Assembly (NCBI GenBank): GCA_007131625.1
Contig: SLQC01000099.1
Span: 1-12,893 of the forward strand
Direction of reading: 5' to 3'
DNA: 12,893 nucleotides
Origin: Balneolales bacterium
GTDB taxonomy: Bacteria > Bacteroidota > Rhodothermia > Balneolales > Natronogracilivirgulaceae
In this document: in pieces, positions 7,433-12,893 of the stretch
Layout of the letters: each line of letters opens with the position of its first letter
Numbering within the stretch: position 1 is the stretch's first letter
Notes under the pieces: generated by a model
The model's input: the letters and a program-made list of their open reading frames with translations, nothing else
Database searches by the model: none
What the model was told of the DNA's origin: nothing
Program-made: the position numbers and the translations under genes

Positions 7433-7434
7433 TT
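7409..7434 (-). terminator. Possible weak terminator of the aldolase gene
   Basis: Read on the minus strand, AACTCG (7429-7434), overlapping the aldolase stop codon, pairs with CGAGTT (7409-7414) and is followed by a short TT. The stem is only 6 bp with a 14-nt loop and the T-tract is very short, so efficiency is doubtful. Confidence 0.25.
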
Positions 7435-8521
7435 AAATCCGGTTCCGACCCATACAATTCAGATCCTCAAAATATTTCTTGAGCCTTTTCACCATTCGCT
7501 TTTCCCCTTCACGAAGCCAGACCTGGGGATTGTACCAGGATTTGTTGGGGCGGTCTTCCCCTTCCGGATTGCCAATTTGAGATTGCATGAAATTCCGGTG
7601 ATGTTCGTAAAAATCCCGGATTCCCTCCCAGAATGCCCATTGCAAATCGGTATTGATGTTTACCTTAACGGTACCGTACGAGATGGCCCGGCGAAGCTCT
7701 TCGCGTGAGCACCCCGATCCTCCGTGAAATACAAATTTTACGGAGGTGCCGACTTTCCGGAACTTTTTTTGTATCAAATCCCGGGCATCCCGCAATATTT
7801 CGGGTTTGAGCTCAATATCCCCTGGCCGATAAACCCCATGCGCATTGCCGAAAGATGCCGCAATAGTGAAATGAGGGCTCACAGCCGACAATCGCTCCCA
7901 TGCTATGGCCACCGCTTCAGGCTGCGTATACAGATCCGGCAGGTCAACTTCCGAATGGTCAAAACCGTCCTCAATCCCACCCGTAACCCCCAGCTCCATT
8001 TCCAGACCCAGTCCCAGATCTTTCATGATTTCCAGATAGGAACTACACGTATTGATATTCTGTTCGAGCGGTTCCGTCGACAGATCCAGCATATGTGAAC
8101 TGAACAGCGACATCCCCGTTCTGTCCTTATAATTACGGTTTTCCTCCAGAAGTCCGTCCACCCACGGCAGCCGTTTACGGTCGGCATGATCCGTATGTAA
8201 TATCACCGGGACTCCGTACAGCTCCGCCAGCTGGTGCACATGGAAGGCTGCGGATACAGCCCCGGAAATCGAGGCTTTCAATCCGTCACCAAATAAACCG
8301 CTTCCGGAACCGGAGAGTGACGCACCGGCTATAAATTGTGCCCCGGTATGCGAAAGCTGAATGACGACCGGGGAGCGAACTTCCCGGGCTGTTTCCAGCG
8401 TTGCATTGATGCTGTTCATGCCTGTCACATTGACAGCAGGAAGGGCAAACCTCTGTTCACTGGCATAATGAAACAGCCCGGTTGCCTCTTCATCGGTTAG
8501 TACACCGGGTCGGAAATTCAT
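7433..8521 (-). CDS. fbaA: Class II fructose-bisphosphate aldolase (class IIA, FbaA-like)
   Basis: A 362-residue zinc-dependent aldolase that interconverts fructose 1,6-bisphosphate with dihydroxyacetone phosphate (DHAP) and glyceraldehyde 3-phosphate. Length and landmarks fit the class IIA (E. coli FbaA-like) branch. They include FALPAVNVTGMNSINATLE near the N-terminus, VILHTDHAD with catalytic Asp111 and zinc ligand His112, LEMELGVTGGIEDGFD (Glu176 region), GNAHGVY (His228), FVFHGGSG (His266) and VKVNINTDLQWAFWEG. The last has Asn290 where E. coli FbaA has Asp (NIDTD). The gene is divergent from the acid-sugar operon, whose predicted end product is DHAP, so it may serve that pathway instead of, or besides, central glycolysis. 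No clear Shine-Dalgarno precedes the ATG; the leader is AT-rich. Confidence 0.93.
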   Translation of the reverse strand: MNFRPGVLTDEEATGLFHYASEQRFALPAVNVTGMNSINATLETAREVRSPVVIQLSHTGAQFIAGASLSGSGSGLFGDGLKASISGAVSAAFHVHQLAELYGVPVILHTDHADRKRLPWVDGLLEENRNYKDRTGMSLFSSHMLDLSTEPLEQNINTCSSYLEIMKDLGLGLEMELGVTGGIEDGFDHSEVDLPDLYTQPEAVAIAWERLSAVSPHFTIAASFGNAHGVYRPGDIELKPEILRDARDLIQKKFRKVGTSVKFVFHGGSGCSREELRRAISYGTVKVNINTDLQWAFWEGIRDFYEHHRNFMQSQIGNPEGEDRPNKSWYNPQVWLREGEKRMVKRLKKYFEDLNCMGRNRI

Positions 8522-8940
8522 AATCGCTGATTAATAACAGTTGCCATTTGTTTTTTTTGAATGCAAAATACATAATACGATATTTTGTTAATCCTAATAT
8601 CCAGATTGTTTATTTGTGAATGGTGGAAAGGTGTTCTATATCCAATAATCGAAAATTATTAACAGATGAATATCCATGCCAGGTACATGACACACAGGCG
8701 GATGATTAAGCCATGGGTGCTCCATGTGACCTTATAAATCAAAAATCTTAAACAGATGAAATGGTCATGTCGGCAATTCGACACACAAAAGCATGATTAT
8801 TTTCGACATGGACATTACATCTGTCCTTAGAATTAAAAAAATAAACAGATGAAACACCCATGACTGGTAACCGGCACACACGAGCATGATTAAAGCCATG
8901 GATGCTCCATTTTACTTTATAAATTATATATTATAAACAC
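8522..8940. promoter_or_regulatory. Divergent intergenic control region
   Basis: This 419-bp gap must hold the promoters of the aldolase (minus) and the dehydrogenase operon (plus). Its left part (8522-8660) is AT-rich and includes TATTTG at 8611-8616, resembling the Bacteroidota -7 element, with TTTTG at 8583-8587 somewhat too far upstream to be sure of. Bases 8622-8660 resemble a decayed copy of the tail of the repeat unit described next (GTGTTCTATAT beside GTGCTCCATGT). The right part is filled by the tandem repeat array. Confidence 0.5.
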
Positions 8941-8945
8941 ATGAA
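8661..8945 (+). repeat. Three tandem ~92-bp stem-loop repeats ending at the dehydrogenase start codon
   Basis: Units start at 8661, 8751 and 8844, each with AACAGATGAA; the gene's own start context AACACATGAA sits at 8936, so periods are 90, 93 and 92 bp. Each unit has an ungapped 20-nt core: GACACACAGGCGGATGATTA (8689-8708), GACACACAAAAGCATGATTA (8780-8799) and GGCACACACGAGCATGATTA (8873-8892), with 15 of 20 positions identical in all three. The core is enclosed by a stem whose sequence changes but pairing persists: TATCCATG/CATGGGTG (8671-8678/8712-8719), AATGGTCATGTCG/CGACATGGACATT (8760-8772/8804-8816) and CACCCATG/CATGGATG (8855-8862/8897-8904). A second small hairpin just before the core is possible in each. 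The A/T-rich tail resembles the gene's leader. This could be a structured RNA leader, a tandem operator, or a duplicated translation start. Confidence 0.8.
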
Positions 8946-9999
8946 AAAATACAAGATAGCCGCCGTATTTGGAGATGGAATCGGCACAGAAATTATTCCT
9001 CCGGGAATCGAAGTACTCCAGCGCGCCGCTGAAATGTTTGACTTCAAGCTTCATGTTGACGAGTTCGACTGGGGCGCAGGTTATTACAAGATGCACGGTG
9101 ATTTCATGCCGGCAGACGGGTTAAATATTCTGAAGGGATATGATGCCATTTATTTCGGAGCCGTCGGCTTGCCGGATGTCGACGATACACTGCCCGCCAT
9201 GATGTACACATTCAAGGTTCGTACCCATTTCAAACAATATGTGAATTACAGACCTGTTAAACTGCTGCCCGGCATCGACAGCCCTCTGCGCAATAAGGGG
9301 AAGGATGAGATCGACTTTGTCATCATTCGGGAAAACAACGAAGGGGAATTTGTCCAGAATGGAAAAATCCTGTATCCCGGTGAATCCCGTGGCCTGGCTA
9401 CCGATACCAGTGTCTTCACCCGGAAAGGAATCGAGCAGGTAGCGCACTTCGCATTCAGGCTCGCCCGTTCAAGACGAAAGCGACTGACGAACGTCACAAA
9501 GTCCAATACTCTGATCCATTCTCTGGCTTACTGGGACCGGGTTATCGCCGAGGTGGCCGAACAGTATCCCGACGTGGAATACGGCAAAATGTATGTGGAT
9601 AATGCCTCGGCAAGCTTTGTTTTGCGACCTGAAGTATTTGATGTGATCCTTTCAACCAATATGATCGGTGATATTCTGAGTGATCTCGGCGGTGCTATCA
9701 CAGGAAGCCTGGGACTGTGTGCCAGCGGTAATATCAATCCGGAAAAGGAATTCCCCTCCATGTTTGAACCAATTCACGGCTCGGCCCCGGACATCGCCGG
9801 TAAAAATATCGCGAACCCCATCGGTGCCATATGGTCGGCAGCACTGCTTTTAGAACATATCGGAGAACCAAAGGCGGCTGAAACCATTATCAACGGTATT
9901 GAAAGAACAACCGCTTCGGGACTTAAAACAAAAGATCTGGGTGGCAATGCCAATACCCGACAAATAGCTGATCATATCATGAAATACATGGGGACATAA
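8941..9999 (+). CDS. Tartrate/D-malate dehydrogenase-like beta-decarboxylating dehydrogenase
   Basis: A 352-residue member of the isocitrate/isopropylmalate dehydrogenase family, which oxidises a hydroxy acid with NAD(P)+ and releases CO2 using a divalent metal. Features such as AAVFGDGIGTEI, DAIYFGAVGLPD and FKQYVNYRPVKLLPG resemble tartrate/D-malate dehydrogenases (TtuC/DmlA) more than LeuB. Substrate-site Arg94 and Arg104, Lys187 (VTKSN), metal Asp220 and Asp244/Asp248 (IGDILSDLG), and the cofactor loop EPIHGSAPD are present. The usual catalytic Tyr of the RENTEGEY motif is Phe137 here (RENNEGEF). It is the first operon gene, overlapping the next by one base (TAATG). With a DUF1537 kinase downstream, a 4-phospho-tetronate giving DHAP and CO2 is a likely substrate, taking the place PdxA2 has in known threonate/erythronate clusters (inference). 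No Shine-Dalgarno is visible; the start lies in the repeated AACANATGAA context. Confidence 0.88.
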   Translation: MKKYKIAAVFGDGIGTEIIPPGIEVLQRAAEMFDFKLHVDEFDWGAGYYKMHGDFMPADGLNILKGYDAIYFGAVGLPDVDDTLPAMMYTFKVRTHFKQYVNYRPVKLLPGIDSPLRNKGKDEIDFVIIRENNEGEFVQNGKILYPGESRGLATDTSVFTRKGIEQVAHFAFRLARSRRKRLTNVTKSNTLIHSLAYWDRVIAEVAEQYPDVEYGKMYVDNASASFVLRPEVFDVILSTNMIGDILSDLGGAITGSLGLCASGNINPEKEFPSMFEPIHGSAPDIAGKNIANPIGAIWSAALLLEHIGEPKAAETIINGIERTTASGLKTKDLGGNANTRQIADHIMKYMGT

Positions 10000-10637
10000 T
10001 GCTGAACGGACGATTTGTGGACCTGACCCTCACCTATGATGAGCGTATGAGCGGGGTTTCCTTTGAAGATACCAGAGTACTTGAAAGGGATGGATGGAAT
10101 GCGCGTACACTACATATCTACGGACATGCCGGTACACACATGGATGCTCCTCGGCATTTCGGGGTCAGTAACCGGAGCATCGACCAATACGGGCCGGCCG
10201 ATTTCATAGGCAAAGCTCATATTCTTCGCCTGAATGTGACCGGGGATTCCCGGCTGATTTCTGTACCGGATCTGCAGCCCGTTGCTGATCGTCTTCAACC
10301 AGGCGATAGCCTGGTGATACAGACCGGTTGGTCTTCCTTTGTCTTTGATGACAGGTACAGAGATGGACTCCCCCGGATTTCAGATATTGTCGCAGAATAC
10401 CTGGTTGACCGGAAAATCAAAATGCTGGGTGTGGAAACCCCGTCGGTGGCTGATGTCAACAATCTTGATGAGCTGGCTCAAATCCACCGGATCCTGTTGG
10501 ACGGTAATGTTATTATCATTGAAGGATTGACGAATCTGAATCAGATAAAGAATGATACCTTTACGTTGCTGGCCTTCCCGCTGAAGATTAAAGATGGCGA
10601 TGGAGCACCTGCACGTGTCATAGCATTTGAAGATTAG
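9999..10637 (+). CDS. Cyclase-family (kynurenine formamidase-like) metal-dependent hydrolase
   Basis: A 212-residue protein of the cyclase/KynB-like fold. The signature metal site is complete: YGHAGTHMDAPRHF with His43, His47, Asp49 and His53. Other family landmarks are FVDLTLTYDE at the N-terminus, a GWSSF strand, GVETPSVAD, and HRILLDGNVIIIEGLTNL carrying the usual C-terminal His and Glu. Family members hydrolyse amides or lactones and sometimes carry out isomerisations or dehydrations. The start codon overlaps the stop of the dehydrogenase (TAATG), implying translational coupling, and only 2 bp separate it from the kinase. In this setting a lactonase opening a sugar-acid lactone is the best guess; KynB activity is unlikely since no other tryptophan catabolism genes are present. 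Confidence 0.88.
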   Translation: MLNGRFVDLTLTYDERMSGVSFEDTRVLERDGWNARTLHIYGHAGTHMDAPRHFGVSNRSIDQYGPADFIGKAHILRLNVTGDSRLISVPDLQPVADRLQPGDSLVIQTGWSSFVFDDRYRDGLPRISDIVAEYLVDRKIKMLGVETPSVADVNNLDELAQIHRILLDGNVIIIEGLTNLNQIKNDTFTLLAFPLKIKDGDGAPARVIAFED

Positions 10638-10639
10638 CC

Positions 10640-12178
10640 ATGAACCCTGATAATGAAATTAATGACTGGCTGACCAATTGTCCTCAGCATCGTCTGCTAA
10701 ACGAGATACGTAACATCAACAGTGATTACGCTCATACCTGGGTAGTGCTGGATGACGATCCAACCGGCACACAAACCGTACATGATGTTCCGGTAATCAC
10801 AATCTGGGATACCGCGATGTTGGTTGACCTGCTCCGGGAACAATGTCCCGTCTTCTATATTCTCACTAATTCGAGAAGTATGGATGCCGTTGAAGCCGTT
10901 GACCTTGTCAAAACGATAACCCGAAATCTCGAGGCGGCATCCGATGAAACAGGCAGGACTTGCCATATTATTCTGAGGAGCGACTCTACGCTCAGGGGCC
11001 ATCATCCCGAAGAAATGGATGCCGTGCTGGACATCCGTCAGAAGAATCCGGAACTCAAGGTGATCCATCCTTCCTTTATTGAAGGCGGGCGATTCACATT
11101 CCGGAAAATTCATTACGCCAGGGACGAAAGCCGCTACATTCCCTGTGGCGAAACCCAATTCGCCGAAGACCCTGCATTTGGATACAAATCATCCAATCTT
11201 GCAGAATGGATCATCGAAAAAACCGGAAACCGGATAACAGCGAATCAAATCACCCATTTCCCTGTAGATACGCTGCGTGATTCAACCGTTAGCGAACTGG
11301 TCAGCCGTATTCAGGAGATCAAAAGCGGGAGTTATGTTATCGCCGATGCACTTGGTTATTATGATATCGATACATTTTGCCTGGCTTTACTTAGAAGCGG
11401 GCGGACTTTCATTGCAAGAACCGCAGCCTCTTTTGTAGCTTCGATTGCCGGCATTTGGCCTCGCAACCTGTTGGATCATAAAGATATACAACACAGTACA
11501 GAAAACGGGGGATTGATTGTTGCGGGCTCCTGGGTCGGGAAAACCACCCGGCAAATTGAATATCTTGTCGGGCACAGCGACATTATCGAGATTGTTTTGG
11601 ATGTGAGGCAACTGCTTGAGCAGTATGACGATGAAAATTACCAGCAATCGATCGCGGATGTCATTCAACAACACCTTGAAAACCGCAAAGATGTCCTGGT
11701 TTATACTAGTCGTGAGCGACTCACGGCAGATGAGTTTCAAAAATACCTTTTGAATCAGAAAAATGACCCGTCTTGGGCGAACCGTAAAATGACCACTTCG
11801 GATGAGAACAGGGAACTCTTCTTGCATCAGAAAAATGTTCCGGTTGATACAGGGCGTGAGACTGTAGCGGCCGGGGAAAGACGGGCAAATCTCGAAATCG
11901 GAAACAGAGTATCCGCTTCTCTCTCCGGGTTGATCGGCGCACTGTCTGCTACTCCTTCATTTTTGATTGCCAAAGGGGGTATTACTTCCAGTGATATCGC
12001 TACAAAAGCATTGGCAGTTAAAAGAGCCCGGGTCATGGGTCAGATTCTCCCCGGTGTACCTGTCTGGAAACTGGGCAGGGAGAGCAAATACCCCGGGATG
12101 CCCTATGTGATATTTCCCGGCAATGTAGGGGGGGATGACGCAATGCTGAATGCCTATAGGCGAATCATTGGTAATTGA
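10640..12178 (+). CDS. Four-carbon acid sugar kinase family protein (DUF1537)
   Basis: A 512-residue two-domain ATP-dependent kinase; relatives (OtnK, DtnK and others) phosphorylate erythronate or threonate on O4. The N-terminal substrate domain shows VVLDDDPTGTQTVHD (residues 36-49), ILTNSRS and ILRSDSTLRGHHPEE (111-125). The C-terminal nucleotide domain shows VAGSWVGKTT (294-303), AKGGITSSDIATKAL (444-458), PGVPVWKLG and PYVIFPGNVGG (488-498). The protein is long because residues 357-428 consist of three related 24-residue blocks around the usual TSRE...G region, where relatives have one. The exact substrate cannot be read from sequence: the DDDPTGT form marks a branch less studied than OtnK. 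It starts 2 bp after the cyclase gene, so it is in the same operon. Confidence 0.9.
   Translation: MNPDNEINDWLTNCPQHRLLNEIRNINSDYAHTWVVLDDDPTGTQTVHDVPVITIWDTAMLVDLLREQCPVFYILTNSRSMDAVEAVDLVKTITRNLEAASDETGRTCHIILRSDSTLRGHHPEEMDAVLDIRQKNPELKVIHPSFIEGGRFTFRKIHYARDESRYIPCGETQFAEDPAFGYKSSNLAEWIIEKTGNRITANQITHFPVDTLRDSTVSELVSRIQEIKSGSYVIADALGYYDIDTFCLALLRSGRTFIARTAASFVASIAGIWPRNLLDHKDIQHSTENGGLIVAGSWVGKTTRQIEYLVGHSDIIEIVLDVRQLLEQYDDENYQQSIADVIQQHLENRKDVLVYTSRERLTADEFQKYLLNQKNDPSWANRKMTTSDENRELFLHQKNVPVDTGRETVAAGERRANLEIGNRVSASLSGLIGALSATPSFLIAKGGITSSDIATKALAVKRARVMGQILPGVPVWKLGRESKYPGMPYVIFPGNVGGDDAMLNAYRRIIGN
11708..11923 (+). repeat. Threefold 72-bp (24-codon) degenerate repeat inside the kinase gene
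   Basis: Blocks at 11708-11779, 11780-11851 and 11852-11923 begin SRERLTADE, NRKMTTSDE and GRETVAAGE. The first two also share LLNQKNDP / FLHQKNVP, with the DNA ATCAGAAAAATG identical in both (11754-11765 and 11826-11837). The third merges into the conserved LEIGNRVSASL helix. Reading frame is kept throughout. Confidence 0.7.
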
Positions 12179-12234
12179 TTAACTTATCGGGCAATGAATA
12201 ACTGGGACCCGGTACTATAATCAATAGTAACACG

Positions 12235-12893
12235 ATGAAAAAGTTAAAAGGGGTTGGAATCGGAGCAGGTTATTTCAGTGGCTTTCATTATGACGCCTGG
12301 AACCGGATTGACGAAGTAAGTATGGAAGCGGTCTGTGATCTGGATATAACCAGAGCGAAAGAAACTGCAGATAAATGGAATATACCTGCGGCGTTTGATG
12401 ATCCGGCTGAAATGTTCAGGAAAATCCGGCCGGACTTCGTGGATATCATTACCCGGCCTGAAAATCACTACCAGTTGATTGAATTATCCGTTGCATCAGG
12501 CCTGTCTGCAGTTATTTGCCAAAAACCGCTTGCCCCGACATACAAGGAATCATCAGCCATTATCGATTTCACCAATAATAGTGGTGTGCGCTTTATGGTG
12601 CATGAAAACTGGCGTTTCCAGCCCTGGTACCGACAGATGAAACATTTGATTGATGCCGGTGACATCGGAGACCGCCTTCACTCATTATATTCCAGAATGC
12701 GTACCGGCGACGGATGGACGGAGGATGCGTATCTGAACCGTCAACCCTATTTCGTCAAGATGCCCCGATTGCTGATCTATGAGACGGGTATTCATTTCAT
12801 TGACACCTATCGATATCTGGCCGGTGAAATCGATTCGGTTTATGCCCGGTTGAAAAAATTCAATAAAAAAATTGCCGGTGAAGATGCCGGAAT
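12235..12893 (+). CDS. Gfo/Idh/MocA-family oxidoreductase (partial, runs off the window)
   Basis: The frame opens at ATG 12235-12237 (MKKLKGVGIGAGYFSGFHYD) and stays open for 219 codons to the window end, so the C-terminus is missing. The N-terminal Rossmann domain has GIGAGYFSGFH and VCDLD. The conserved hinge motif usually written EKP appears as CQKPLAPTY (Lys at about residue 97 kept, Glu replaced by Gln; CQKP variants occur in this family). The second domain begins with MVHENWRFQPWYRQ and includes ETGIHFIDTYRYLAG with the usual catalytic-region His. Family members use NAD(P) to oxidise or reduce sugars, inositols and sugar acids. It follows the kinase by 56 bp on the same strand and is probably in the same transcription unit; a sugar-to-lactone oxidation at the head of the pathway is a reasonable guess. 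Confidence 0.88.
   Translation, partial: MKKLKGVGIGAGYFSGFHYDAWNRIDEVSMEAVCDLDITRAKETADKWNIPAAFDDPAEMFRKIRPDFVDIITRPENHYQLIELSVASGLSAVICQKPLAPTYKESSAIIDFTNNSGVRFMVHENWRFQPWYRQMKHLIDAGDIGDRLHSLYSRMRTGDGWTEDAYLNRQPYFVKMPRLLIYETGIHFIDTYRYLAGEIDSVYARLKKFNKKIAGEDAG

Noticed and set aside
7150..7482. Plus-strand frame of 110 codons from a TTG start
   Set aside because: No ribosome site or recognisable similarity, and it overlaps the IS630 remnant and the 3' end of the aldolase gene.
8666..8830. Short upstream reading frames starting at the ATG of repeat units 1 and 2 (24 and 25 codons, both stopping near the unit tail)
   Set aside because: The two peptides are not similar in sequence, and unit 3 hits a stop after four codons. 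Conservation follows the nucleotide core and stems, not codons.
8661..8945. Possible CRISPR array because of regularly spaced repeats
   Set aside because: Similarity runs through most of each unit instead of alternating identical repeats with unique spacers, and no cas gene is near.
8941..9999. Calling the dehydrogenase LeuB (3-isopropylmalate dehydrogenase)
   Set aside because: FGAVGLPD and FKQYVNYRPVKLLPG fit tartrate/D-malate dehydrogenases better, and no leucine genes are nearby.

Overview
This is an accessory or mixed chromosomal region from a bacterium of moderate GC content. Lipoproteins with DUF4398-like and OmpA-C domains, a giant CheB-CheR-PAS-kinase, AT-rich translation starts on several genes and a carbohydrate-acid operon all suggest the FCB group, perhaps Balneolota or another Bacteroidota relative. 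This is an inference from gene style, not from a marker gene, and some genes (the response regulator, the OmpA lipoprotein) do carry clear Shine-Dalgarno sequences.

Left part (1-6736). Bases 1-47 hold the last codons of a plus-strand protein that looks like the end of a histidine-kinase ATPase domain. Everything else with a gene in this part is on the minus strand: a 1127-residue CheB-CheR-PAS-PAS-histidine kinase fusion (219-3602), an OmpA-type lipoprotein preceded by a small coiled-coil lipoprotein (4264-5642, two-gene operon), and a NarL/LuxR-type response regulator (6053-6736). The kinase has a HisKA_3-like phosphoacceptor site, the type that partners NarL-family regulators, so these two may work together although they are not adjacent. 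Between the kinase and the lipoproteins lie an IS5-type transposase remnant (3790-3981) and a block of 43-bp tandem repeats led by a perfect 32-bp palindrome (4098-4250).

Middle (6737-7432). This gene-poor stretch contains the C-terminal remnant of an IS630-type transposase with an in-frame stop and a possible unassigned gene fragment.

Right part (7433-12893). A class II fructose-bisphosphate aldolase (minus) is divergent from a tight plus-strand operon: tartrate/D-malate dehydrogenase-like beta-decarboxylating dehydrogenase, cyclase-family metal hydrolase, DUF1537-type four-carbon acid-sugar kinase, and after 56 bp a Gfo/Idh/MocA oxidoreductase that runs off the window. Together they make a plausible route: sugar oxidised to a lactone (Gfo/Idh), lactone opened (cyclase family), acid phosphorylated (DUF1537 kinase), phospho-acid oxidatively decarboxylated to dihydroxyacetone phosphate (dehydrogenase), which the divergent aldolase could use.

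The most unusual element is in the 419-bp gap between aldolase and operon: three tandem copies (periods 90, 93, 92 bp) of a stem-loop-forming unit with a strongly conserved 20-nt core and changing stems. The array ends exactly at the start codon of the dehydrogenase, with every unit beginning with a copy of the start-codon context.
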